Positions 17,473 through 26,384 of a stretch of DNA of 32,070 nt are shown here, piece by piece. Within the stretch, counting starts at the first letter, position 1. Each line of letters opens with the position of its first letter. Location of the stretch: the NCBI GenBank assembly GCA_025964635.1, contig JAOPYP010000587.1, forward strand, positions 1-32,070. The letters are read 5' to 3'. This DNA comes from Actinomycetes bacterium (GTDB taxonomy: Bacteria > Actinomycetota > Actinomycetes > Streptosporangiales > Streptosporangiaceae). The position numbers were made by a program, and so were the translations under genes. Under the pieces are notes generated by a model, which saw only the letters and a list, made by a program, of their open reading frames with translations, was not told where the DNA came from and made no database searches.

Positions 17473-19031
17473 GCCTGCCGGCCCGAGTCTGGCACCAGTA
17501 CACCCGAGTTCGCCGCCAGTGACGAGTCCGTCACGGGACGGGCGGCGGCGAGGTATCGCACGATCTGGTGGAAGGTGAGAAGTCCGGCCGCCATGGCGCC
17601 GATAGCGCTGAGGCCGATGATCGCGGTGCCCAGCCGTTGGCGTCCCCAGCCCAGCAGTACGACGAAGAAGGCCGCACAGATGACCGCGCCTGCTTCCCTG
17701 AGCACCGGCTTGCCTCCTGTTCCCTCTGATCGGTGGTATGCGCTCAGCCTGCGCGCCACAGGCGCCGCCTCGAAGACAGCCGAGCAGGCCAGCGCGGCTA
17801 CGGCGGCCCCGACCGTCGACCAGTGCGTGGCGGCGACGATCGCTACGGGAACCTGGAGGATCATGCTCGCGGCAAACCAGTACCGCAGTGAACCAATGCC
17901 GTTCTCTGACTGGATCTTGCGGTAAATAGGCCGGTACATGCTGCGGATGGTCTCAGTCAGGACGAAAACCAGGACGAGCCAGACGCCGTCCCCGTAACCG
18001 CGTCCGAAGACCACGCGCATCCCCTCCGGTCCGGCGGCCACGATAATAAAGGCCGCCGTGGCCCCGCCGGCCAGGGTCATCACGGAAAGCTGAGCCGCCA
18101 GGCGTGCGATGGCGCCCCGGGTTGTCGTGGCCGCCCGGCACAGGGACACCAGCAGGCTGTCGGAGAAGGGCGTGAAGAACCTCCGGACCAGGCTGCCCAC
18201 TTTCCACGCCAGTCCATAAACGGCCGCTGCGGCGGGCCCCACCACATGGCCTACGACAGCGATGCCGATGGCCATGCTTATCAGCGGCACGAGGTCGATC
18301 GCCAGCACCCCGGTGGACTCATACCACAGCCGGGCCCACCAGGCGAGGGTACGGACGGCGACCGAATCGATGCGTGACCGCGGCCAGCGCCGGTACGCGA
18401 CGAACATCAAGGCGATGTCAAAGGCGATCTCCACGGCCGTATAGCCAATGGCTACCGCGACTGCGGTTGCGAACCAGTACGCCGCCAGGACCGAAACAAT
18501 AGTCCCCGCGACAGCCGGTCCAGCGCCGAAGATGCGTTCCAGATCCATACGGCCCTGGGTCAGCATGCGCAGCGTATATGGCTGAAACCTGAGGTTGACT
18601 CCCATCGCCACGATGACCAGAATCGCAGCCAGCACCGGCATCCTCGTATGTGACATATACGGGCTGAGCAGGCCTCCCGGCACCAGGCAGGCGACCAGCA
18701 GGGTCACGGTGAGGATGGCGCTGCTCACCCGGTAGAAAGCCGTCGCGCTCTGCAGGGTGGAAGCCCCGTGGGCATCGGCGCCATCCGTGATCCTGCGCAG
18801 GAAGACGAGTGACATCCCCATATCGGCCACCGTCGCCAGGGCTGACAGGGACAGCAGTTGCGTCCACAGCCCGAACTCGTCCTTGCTGAGCAAGCGCGTC
18901 AGCAAGGGCAAGGCGAGGATCGAGACGGCCAGTGCCCCTTGGGACCAGATCCAGGCTGCGATCGTGTTCGCGAACAGTTCACTCCGGGCTCGTGCTGGTG
19001 CTCTTATGACATGACGGCCGTGGGCTCTCAC
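17469..19031 (-). CDS. Polysaccharide flippase (Wzx/MOP-like multi-TM protein)
   Basis: Start reassigned to GTG 19031 (GTGA overlap with polymerase stop), 520 aa: ...SELFANTIAAWIWSQGALAVSILALPLLTRLLSKDEFGLWTQLLSLSALATVADMGMS; about 12 TM segments. The 1059-aa track ORF has an out-of-frame N-terminal extension. Confidence 0.87.
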   Translation of the reverse strand: MRAHGRHVIRAPARARSELFANTIAAWIWSQGALAVSILALPLLTRLLSKDEFGLWTQLLSLSALATVADMGMSLVFLRRITDGADAHGASTLQSATAFYRVSSAILTVTLLVACLVPGGLLSPYMSHTRMPVLAAILVIVAMGVNLRFQPYTLRMLTQGRMDLERIFGAGPAVAGTIVSVLAAYWFATAVAVAIGYTAVEIAFDIALMFVAYRRWPRSRIDSVAVRTLAWWARLWYESTGVLAIDLVPLISMAIGIAVVGHVVGPAAAAVYGLAWKVGSLVRRFFTPFSDSLLVSLCRAATTTRGAIARLAAQLSVMTLAGGATAAFIIVAAGPEGMRVVFGRGYGDGVWLVLVFVLTETIRSMYRPIYRKIQSENGIGSLRYWFAASMILQVPVAIVAATHWSTVGAAVAALACSAVFEAAPVARRLSAYHRSEGTGGKPVLREAGAVICAAFFVVLLGWGRQRLGTAIIGLSAIGAMAAGLLTFHQIVRYLAAARPVTDSSLAANSGVLVPDSGRQA

Positions 19032-20443
19032 GGCGTAACCGAATGCCGCGACTTCCCGGTTCCAGGGGACCGGGAAAGGACTGGCGAGGGAGTTTCCGCC
19101 AGCACACGTGACCGTCGCCGACAGACCACAGCCGTCACGGCGAGGAGACCTGCGAATGAGGTGATCATGGGAGCAACAGCGCCACGGGTGAAGATGTCCA
19201 GCAGAACGGCTCCGCAGACCGCGGCGAACACGGCCTCCTGCAGAGTCGTCGCGCGGGCGAAGCGTCTGGAGATCAGTTCGATGAGCGCGCCCAGCAGCAA
19301 CGAGCCAATCATGACGCCGGGTAGCCCGAAGTTGGCGTACATCTCGCCGAACTCGGGGAAAGCCAGCCCGGAATTGCCCGGGTCCATCACCGCCGTGACC
19401 TGGACGATGGCACCTTCGGGCTTGCTGGTCCACAGCCCACGGGGAGCGAGGAAGACCGCTGCCTCCACGTAGCTGGTCCCGCCCAGGTACGGAATCTGGC
19501 TTGGCACGGTGCTGGCCAGGCCAGCCAGCGGAAGGAAAAGGTCGTTTCCAGACCCGATCGATGCGGTGACGACGGTTCGCACAGTTATCTGGCGGCTGTC
19601 GGCGGCCCCCCGGGCCACTCCGACGAGCCCTCCGAACACCACGAGTACGAGCACGCCGACTACCACCAGTCGCCGTGGGGCACGGCTTCTCGTGCTGGTC
19701 TTTAGGTAGACGAGGCAGGCGGCGAGTGCGACGGCGAAGAAGCGTCCTCGTTGACCACCGCCCAGGAGCACAAAGGTGGCCACAGAGGCAAAGAGAACGC
19801 CCGGCCAGCGGCTTGACCCACCGCAGCCCCAGCGGAGAGGAAGCAGGACCAGCGCCAGCCCGGCCACGCTCTGCAGTGCCACCGTATACCCGAGATACCC
19901 GGTTGTTTCGCGCGCGAAGGTGCCGTAACCGTTCGCGGTCGTATACACGAAGAAGTTGCGCAGGCTCGCGCCGCCCAGGGCGCTGAGGGCGATGACGGCC
20001 AGCACTCCAACGCAGACCGACCACCGCGCTGCCCGGTCGAGACGAGACGGTGACAGTTGTGGAGACAGCGTGACGAGGCCCGGAACCGGCCAGAACGTTC
20101 GCGCCACGATCGCCCCCGCCAGCATTCCGCATTGGGCCAGGGTCGCAATCTCGAGGGCTCGGACGATACCGCCGCTGTAGTTGTTTCCGGCGATCGTGGT
20201 CAGACCGAATAGCTGTGCGTCGGTAGCCGGGACGATCACGAACAGGAGCATCGCCGCCATTACTGCCGCGAACAATATTGAGAAGGACGGCCTGGTCAGC
20301 GTCCACACCACGGCCGCGATCCACGACAACCACAGGATTATCAGCCAGGAGTCGCCGGCCGAGCCCAGCGCCTGCACCTTCACGATCGCGAGGCCAGCAC
20401 CGGCCAATATAACGACGCACACACCGGCGATCCACCGGCTCAT
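19028..20443 (-). CDS. O-antigen/oligosaccharide repeat-unit polymerase-like membrane protein (Wzy-like)
   Basis: 471 aa, multiple TM segments, large loop with YLGGTSYVEAAVFLAPRGLWTSKPEGAIVQVTAVMDPGNSGLAFPEFGEMYANFGLPGVMIGS, typical of Wzy-like polymerases; next to the flippase. Confidence 0.8.
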   Translation of the reverse strand: MSRWIAGVCVVILAGAGLAIVKVQALGSAGDSWLIILWLSWIAAVVWTLTRPSFSILFAAVMAAMLLFVIVPATDAQLFGLTTIAGNNYSGGIVRALEIATLAQCGMLAGAIVARTFWPVPGLVTLSPQLSPSRLDRAARWSVCVGVLAVIALSALGGASLRNFFVYTTANGYGTFARETTGYLGYTVALQSVAGLALVLLPLRWGCGGSSRWPGVLFASVATFVLLGGGQRGRFFAVALAACLVYLKTSTRSRAPRRLVVVGVLVLVVFGGLVGVARGAADSRQITVRTVVTASIGSGNDLFLPLAGLASTVPSQIPYLGGTSYVEAAVFLAPRGLWTSKPEGAIVQVTAVMDPGNSGLAFPEFGEMYANFGLPGVMIGSLLLGALIELISRRFARATTLQEAVFAAVCGAVLLDIFTRGAVAPMITSFAGLLAVTAVVCRRRSRVLAETPSPVLSRSPGTGKSRHSVTP

Positions 20444-21507
20444 TCGATTCCCACCACCTTGCGAAGCGTCCGCCGGACATGCTCGATATCGCCATCGTGC
20501 AGTGACGGGTAGATTGGTACCGAGACGAGGTCCTGATACAGCCGATCAGACACGGGGAAATGGCCGCGTCCATCCCACTGGCGTGTAGGAACTGGCTGAC
20601 TGAACCCGACTCCATCGGCCCGTCCATGCTCCACCGCGCCTGCCGCATCGCCCGGGACCGCGATCAGATATCGCCACCAGGTCCCAGACGAATTGTCCGG
20701 CGCGCGAAGGACCCGATGAGCTTCCTCTCCCAGCGTCTCGTCGTACAGTCGCGCGATATCCGCACGGCGGGTCACGAACTCCGCGAGCCGTGTTAGCTGC
20801 GTTGCAGCCAAAGCGCAGGCCATGTCGGGAATTTTCGCGTGAGGAACGGGCGCGTCGGGTGGCAGGTCCGATTCCGGGTCGGTCCATCTTCTTGCCGCCT
20901 CGACGTCCTCGGCGGATCCCACCACAGCCCCTCCCTCCCCTCCGCACAGCATCTTGGTGGCTGAAAAAGACATGACGACGAAGCGGCCGAACGCACCTAC
21001 CGCACGTCCGAGCACGTGTCCGCCAACGCATGTCGTGGCGTCTTCGATCACAGCCAGCGGGGCGTCGGCGACCTCGGTCGCTGACGCCGCCGGAAGCCCG
21101 AACTGATGGATCAAAATCGCTACTTTGCACTGCCCGGCGAGTGATCTGAGGGTTCCGGGGGGGAACGACAAATCATCCGGGTCAGCATCGACCAGATAGG
21201 GGCGTCCTCCGGCCCGCACGACCGCGCGTTCGATCGATGCGCAGGCGAACGCCGGGATAGCCACCCGTTCGCCGACGACGTCCGCGACCCGAAGCGCCAC
21301 CTCCAAAGCTGCCGATCCCGACGACACGGCCAGGGCCGCAGGACGCTGGAAGGCCGCTGCAAGGGCATTCTCGAATTCCCTGCTCGCTTCACCCCCCGCG
21401 CCCACCCAGCCACGATCTAGCGTCCCCAGGACAGCCAGCCGCTCCTCGCGACCCAACTGCGGCCTCGAGTGCGGGATCAGCATGCCGTACGCGCTATCAG
21501 CCGACAT
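20440..21507 (-). CDS. DegT/DnrJ/EryC1/StrS family PLP-dependent sugar aminotransferase
   Basis: SSGSAALEVALRVADVVGERVAIPAFACASIERAV, VIEDATTCVGG, SFSATKMLCGGEGGAVV (catalytic Lys retained). Start likely ATG 21507 or 21483; the track start at 21561 is less likely. Confidence 0.93.
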   Translation of the reverse strand: MSADSAYGMLIPHSRPQLGREERLAVLGTLDRGWVGAGGEASREFENALAAAFQRPAALAVSSGSAALEVALRVADVVGERVAIPAFACASIERAVVRAGGRPYLVDADPDDLSFPPGTLRSLAGQCKVAILIHQFGLPAASATEVADAPLAVIEDATTCVGGHVLGRAVGAFGRFVVMSFSATKMLCGGEGGAVVGSAEDVEAARRWTDPESDLPPDAPVPHAKIPDMACALAATQLTRLAEFVTRRADIARLYDETLGEEAHRVLRAPDNSSGTWWRYLIAVPGDAAGAVEHGRADGVGFSQPVPTRQWDGRGHFPVSDRLYQDLVSVPIYPSLHDGDIEHVRRTLRKVVGIE

Positions 21508-22186
21508 TCCGATCCAAAGACGCCTGGGACAAGATCCCCCGTGCCGTCGGGACTCCCGCATTGGCCAGGAGGTCGAGAATCGACGGGTCCGCCAATCCCC
21601 GCCGCGTCACGGGCGCCTTCCAGTCCTGCACCATGACGTCCACGCCCTCTTGCCGGAAGCGCTCCAGGGGCAGGTAGGACACTCCGGGTCGGCCTGAGAT
21701 ATAGGACGTCCCCCCGACCGCCTTGACCAGGTCGAGGACTAGGTCCCCTTTTGCCGAGTGCACATCGAGCTCAGAGCTGCGGACAACACGGGTGTCGGGC
21801 GCAAGAAGGCTTTGGCAGCCCTGAAACGTTCGCCAGCAGATTTCGGCTATCGTCTCCGCCTCGTGCTCATAGACCGCTTCCACCGTCGGCGCGACCGTGG
21901 CCCAGTGCGAGCGCTTGGCGTAGCAGTGGCGGATGGTCAGCATGTGCCGCCGCCATGCCGGCTGCACCCCGGCCTCGGACCACAGGACGAGTCTCGATCC
22001 CTTCAGGGGGAGGCGCAGGACCACCGGCCTCCCATCGGTCGCCTCGACCACCGTCCTGTCTTCCCACTTCGTGGCCGAGCGGGAGAACTTGACCGAGTCG
22101 AGCCAGATGTACACGTCACTCGCCAGGATGCGATTCCAGACGTGCGTCCGCGCCCAGTAGGTCGGCTGTAGAATGGACACCCTCAC
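21497..22186 (-). CDS. WbqC-like family protein
   Basis: 229 aa; MRVSILQPTYWARTHVWNRILASDVYIWLDSVKFSRSATKWEDRTVV... matches the WbqC family N-terminus (VxIxQPxYxPxxxxxxxIxxxDxxxxxDxVxF). Confidence 0.85.
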   Translation of the reverse strand: MRVSILQPTYWARTHVWNRILASDVYIWLDSVKFSRSATKWEDRTVVEATDGRPVVLRLPLKGSRLVLWSEAGVQPAWRRHMLTIRHCYAKRSHWATVAPTVEAVYEHEAETIAEICWRTFQGCQSLLAPDTRVVRSSELDVHSAKGDLVLDLVKAVGGTSYISGRPGVSYLPLERFRQEGVDVMVQDWKAPVTRRGLADPSILDLLANAGVPTARGILSQASLDRNVG

Positions 22187-22812
22187 GACTGCGCACCGAC
22201 CGTCAGCCGGAGCGCCCGGAAAGCCTCTGCGTACTCGAGCCCGGCGAAGACCCCACGAAGGCGGGCCCAGCTGGTGACCACCGCAGGATCGATGATCTGC
22301 CGGCCGGCCTGCGACCCGTTGTAATGACTGACCGCCGCCAGCTTTCTGTCCATGACTGTTGAGATGTCGACGTAGTAGTTGAGCTCGGCCTCGCGTCCGT
22401 CATAGGACCATGCCGATCCCGGATATTCGTAGGACAAGACCGCCTTGGCGACATATCCGGCCCGTGACAATGGCCGGGTGGCCGCCAGACCTGACTCGAA
22501 CATCACCACGTGATCTTGGTGATACGAGGGGGAGGGAATGCAGACCGTGTCCGGGGTTTCGGCCGTGAGGATCTTCTCTACCTGCCCCACTAGCGCACGC
22601 CGGTCGAGAGAGAGCATCCTCGCTTCGTACTCCGGGCCATGCAAAACGACGAAGCGGAACCCGAGTTCGGTGGACACCTCATCGATCTCTATGCCCTTGT
22701 CGCGCGACTCCACGCCAAAGATCACGAGCGGGTCAGTCGCGCGGGCCAGCAGCCCACCGCACCCCAGGGTCTCATCGTCCATGTGCGGGGCGATCACTAC
22801 CAAGTCAGCCAC
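22183..22812 (-). CDS. PIG-L/LmbE family deacetylase
   Basis: 209 aa; VVIAPHMDDETLGCGG metal-binding motif, SYHQDHVVMFE. Confidence 0.93.
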   Translation of the reverse strand: MADLVVIAPHMDDETLGCGGLLARATDPLVIFGVESRDKGIEIDEVSTELGFRFVVLHGPEYEARMLSLDRRALVGQVEKILTAETPDTVCIPSPSYHQDHVVMFESGLAATRPLSRAGYVAKAVLSYEYPGSAWSYDGREAELNYYVDISTVMDRKLAAVSHYNGSQAGRQIIDPAVVTSWARLRGVFAGLEYAEAFRALRLTVGAQS

Positions 22813-22858
22813 GGTCCTACCTCACCGTCTCTTCCTGTTCGGGACGTCCCCGCTGCCC

Positions 22859-23677
22859 CTAATGCTTGGCCACGGCAGCGGGGCCATCGAGCACGAGCAC
22901 CCTGCCCCTCTCCTCAATGGGGAGAAATCCCATGCTCAGCAAGGAGTTTTTCAAGTCGGCCACGGTCACCGCCGCCCCCCCGTATGCCGTTTCGTGCAAC
23001 TCGATAACCAGACGGCTGGCGCGAGTCAGGACGGGCTGGGCCGATAGAATCAATGCCGCTTCAGCCCCTTCGATGTCGCACACCAGGGCATAGTCGGCCC
23101 AGCCTCGGACGACTTCGGCGAGCTCGACAGCCGGAACGCGCAATTGTCGCCCCGGATCGGCTGCCGAGCCGATCCGAGAGCCGAGGTGAGAGCTTCCCAG
23201 CGTCAACGTGACCGACGCAGAACGGACGTCTGGGTCCGGCGGAACGGCACCGTGGATCGTTATCACCTTGGCGCCGGTCCGCTCCGCCGCCGCCGCGGTC
23301 GTGGCCTGCAACGTGGCCATAAGATTTGGGTTGGCTTCAACACATACCACTTCGGCGCCCGGTGCCACCACGTCGAGGATGTGCGCCCCGGTCACGCCGA
23401 GGCTCGCTCCCAGTTCCAGCACCCTGGAACATCCTCTGAGATACTTCCGGATAAATCGGATCTCGGCGCTCTCGTAGATGCCGAAAGCAAGTTGTGCTTT
23501 GACGACTTCAGTAAATTCCTGGGGAGAAGTGTCGATAATGACACCTTTGTTCCGGATTCGGTTCCTAGAGGCAGAGGAAATGAGGACGCCCAGGAAGGGG
23601 TTGGACAAGAATTTGCCTATGCGTACCTTAGACCGCCGGCCGGTTTCCCCTATCAGTGCCTCCGGCCAGCGGCTCAT
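22859..23677 (-). CDS. FkbM family methyltransferase
   Basis: Start taken at ATG 23677 (MSRWPEALIGETG..., ATGA overlap), 272 aa; VLELGASLGVTGAHILDVVAPGAEVVCVEANPNLM, ALVCDIEGAEAALI. Confidence 0.87.
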   Translation of the reverse strand: MSRWPEALIGETGRRSKVRIGKFLSNPFLGVLISSASRNRIRNKGVIIDTSPQEFTEVVKAQLAFGIYESAEIRFIRKYLRGCSRVLELGASLGVTGAHILDVVAPGAEVVCVEANPNLMATLQATTAAAAERTGAKVITIHGAVPPDPDVRSASVTLTLGSSHLGSRIGSAADPGRQLRVPAVELAEVVRGWADYALVCDIEGAEAALILSAQPVLTRASRLVIELHETAYGGAAVTVADLKNSLLSMGFLPIEERGRVLVLDGPAAVAKH

Positions 23678-24312
23678 GATTCCCGCCACGCTCGCAGGCA
23701 CATGTCGTTCGGAAGATAGGACCGATCCAACTCCAGATGCGACCAGTCGCACGCTGCCAGGAAGGAAATCAGCTCGTTGCCGTCGTAGTGGAGTCGTCCA
23801 TCAGCCGGAGTGCACAGGACTGTGAGCGCTATGCCGCGCGTGCTCGCGTCCCACATTGCGGAGACAGCCTCCGCCGTCTGGGTCTTCGACCAGCCCTTGG
23901 CATAGTTGAAGGGGCCGGAAGCAACGACCCAGTCGTGATGCGTGAGTTCACCCACGCTTCCACACTGGAACGCACCATGCGGGCGTCGTTGCCGCGCGAG
24001 CGTGATAACCCCCTGCGACCAGTCCAGGCCTTCATAGCGCACGACGCTGGGTACGAGGTCGGCCAGCCGTCCGGTCCCGCAGCCGAACTCCAGAAGGGTG
24101 TCCCCTTCTTCGATAGGCAGCCGCAGAAGCGCCTTCAGCCTCCGTTCGTGACTCGCCGGTGATCCGCAGTCGGCAATGAGGTAGTCCGCTTCGCCCCCAC
24201 TGGCATACGAATCCCACGCCTGTGGGCTGCTTTGGGTGAGCCACGGGGTGCTCCGTACCGGCGTAACAGTCTCTTCTGTGGTTACGCCACCGCGTCCGTC
24301 CACATCACTCAT
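23674..24312 (-). CDS. Class I SAM-dependent methyltransferase
   Basis: 212 aa; TLLEFGCGTGRLADLVPSVVRYEGLDWSQGVITLARQR. Confidence 0.88.
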   Translation of the reverse strand: MSDVDGRGGVTTEETVTPVRSTPWLTQSSPQAWDSYASGGEADYLIADCGSPASHERRLKALLRLPIEEGDTLLEFGCGTGRLADLVPSVVRYEGLDWSQGVITLARQRRPHGAFQCGSVGELTHHDWVVASGPFNYAKGWSKTQTAEAVSAMWDASTRGIALTVLCTPADGRLHYDGNELISFLAACDWSHLELDRSYLPNDMCLRAWRES

Positions 24313-24393
24313 GAGCAGGTCCCTTAGCCGTCTCAGGCAATAGAAGCATTCCGGGCAGGAAGTGTGCTTCGTTCAGAAAGGCCGGACCGCCCA

Positions 24394-25632
24394 TTACGTC
24401 CGATTTACAGACGATATGCGATTGGTTCCCTGGCGTCCGGTGAGTCTTTCGATTGAGTCGACAATGCTGCCACTATACATGGCCAGGCTACGTCTGGACG
24501 CTTCAGCAAAGCCTGCCGCTGAAAGCATTTCCAGCCGTGCCGGATCGTCGGCGAGCCCTTCGATCGCTTCGATGATCGCCTCGGGGCTCCGCGAGGGGAT
24601 AATCATAGAACTCGCGGGGGCGCCGGCTTCCTCGGTCGCCACCACGGGAAGCCCGAGCGCGGCCGCTTCCAAGGTGACGAGGGCGCTTCCCTCCGATAGG
24701 GACGGAAAGAGCAGGACGTCGGCCCGGCGGAACTCTTCGAACAACTGTGAGCGGGGAACAGGACCGTGGACGGTTCCGACCTCCATGAGGCGCTGTACTC
24801 CCAGGGGCGTGAGATTGGCGGGGCCGAAAAATTCCATCTGCACCGGAAGGTTCGCTCTCTTGTGTAGCGCTTGGTAAATATATTGGACTCCCTTCTCTAG
24901 CATCAGCGTACCGGCGAATATCACGCGTAGGGCGCGGCGGTTCTCAGCCTTCCTGACTGTGCCCGCCGGTCGCGGTCCAATGATCGGGAAGGGAATGACG
25001 CGGAACTTAAGCGGATCTGCCCCGAATTCCTGCGAAATGCTTATGAGGTGCGGTGACGGCACCCAAACGAGATCGGCTGCCTGCCACTCGGCTTCCATGC
25101 GGTGGTCCCAGGGCCGAGATCTGGCCGCACGCTCCGGGGCCCATCCCGGGAAGCGGGCGAGCTCCTCCGCAGCCACGGCCCGCTCATAACGGAGGGGAGG
25201 GGAAACCTGCTCCATGATCCGGTACGCCCGGTCCTGGAAAAGCTCCAGACAGGAGGATTGGGTACCAACGACGGCCTCGGAACCGCATTGCCGGGCGATC
25301 GAGGAGAACATCTGGGTGAGCACCCCATCCACTGCTGTGGTGTCCCGCCCCGACAGCAGCAGGCGCCGCCGGACCCGAGCGGCGATCGACACCTGTGGGT
25401 GCCTATGGATGCGCTCTGCGGGAACCCCTCTGACGACACGATTTGCCACCCTCGGCCCGGCGACGCGCTCTAGGACGCGTGCGCCCCTTCCGGGGAGAAG
25501 GCATGCGTCTACGTGGGCGCTGCCCAACAGGGCTGCCGATTCGAGTGCTACAGCGCTCTGGAGGCCCATCCGGATGACCGGGGAAAAATAGTCGACAGCG
25601 AGTGTTGGCGCTTCGCCGGAGGACGCCCTCAA
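24394..25632 (-). CDS. Glycosyltransferase family 4 (GT-B)
   Basis: Start inferred at TTG 25632 (TTGA overlap, AAGGTGG upstream), 412 aa; VIFAGTLMLEKGVQYIYQAL, RADVLLFPSLSEGSALVTLEAAALGLPVVATEEAGA. Confidence 0.88.
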   Translation of the reverse strand: MRASSGEAPTLAVDYFSPVIRMGLQSAVALESAALLGSAHVDACLLPGRGARVLERVAGPRVANRVVRGVPAERIHRHPQVSIAARVRRRLLLSGRDTTAVDGVLTQMFSSIARQCGSEAVVGTQSSCLELFQDRAYRIMEQVSPPLRYERAVAAEELARFPGWAPERAARSRPWDHRMEAEWQAADLVWVPSPHLISISQEFGADPLKFRVIPFPIIGPRPAGTVRKAENRRALRVIFAGTLMLEKGVQYIYQALHKRANLPVQMEFFGPANLTPLGVQRLMEVGTVHGPVPRSQLFEEFRRADVLLFPSLSEGSALVTLEAAALGLPVVATEEAGAPASSMIIPSRSPEAIIEAIEGLADDPARLEMLSAAGFAEASRRSLAMYSGSIVDSIERLTGRQGTNRISSVNRT

Positions 25633-26384
25633 GGCTGGCCACCTTGCCGGGGTCGCGCGTTCTCCCCGGGGCCGGCCGGGCGCTCGAAGGTGAACAGGCG
25701 CAGAGGTGACGGTGTCGCCGCGTCCGGCGGCAGGTCCACGGTCAGCAGGCCCGCCTGCGCGGCTGCGGTGTGCCACCATCCGGCTGGATGACGTTGCCGA
25801 GAAATCCGCAGATAAGTCAGGTATCGGTCGGCGCGGGCCCAGTCACTGGTCAGGACTCGTATTGCCGGTATCCGGGCAGTCAACCCGGCCAGCCACTCCA
25901 GCCAGCGCACCGGGTGTGCGGGGTCGGGAACGGTGCACAGCATCACGCCGCCGGGGCGCAGCACCCGGGCGCATTCCCGCAACACCTCACCGGGGGAGTT
26001 GACGTACTCGAGCACGCTGGCCGCCATAACCGCATCGAACGTGGCCGTGCTGAACGGCAGCGTCCGCCAGTCCGGTGCTAGCCGGACGAGCTCGACCGAG
26101 GCTGTAGGGTCGCTGGCCGCCGCGCGGGCCAGCATGTTCGCCGAGATGTCGCACCCGGTGACCCGCAGTCCAGCCGCGGCCAGGTGGCGGGACAGTTCGC
26201 CGCTGCCGCAGCCGAGGTCTAGGACGCGGCCACCGGCTGCGACGCGGTAGCCGACCGCGTCCGCGAGCTGCGTCAGGCGGCCTGCGAGCCGGCCATGCGG
26301 AGCGTACTTCGCCGCCCACGTTGACGCCTTCTCGTCGAACAGTTGCTGCACCTGCTTCGGGTGCGCCGTCGCCTGGTCAGTCAC
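25629..26384 (-). CDS. Class I SAM-dependent methyltransferase
   Basis: 251 aa; RVLDLGCGSGELSRHLAAAGLRVTGCDIS, FDAVMAASVLEYVNSPGEVLRECARVLRPGGVML. Confidence 0.93.
   Translation of the reverse strand: MTDQATAHPKQVQQLFDEKASTWAAKYAPHGRLAGRLTQLADAVGYRVAAGGRVLDLGCGSGELSRHLAAAGLRVTGCDISANMLARAAASDPTASVELVRLAPDWRTLPFSTATFDAVMAASVLEYVNSPGEVLRECARVLRPGGVMLCTVPDPAHPVRWLEWLAGLTARIPAIRVLTSDWARADRYLTYLRISRQRHPAGWWHTAAAQAGLLTVDLPPDAATPSPLRLFTFERPAGPGENARPRQGGQP

Noticed and set aside
19032-20648. N-terminal ~540 aa of the 1059-aa minus-strand ORF (17469..20648)
   Set aside because: Out-of-frame reading of the Wzy-like and DegT genes; the flippase start is placed at GTG 19031, overlapping the polymerase stop.
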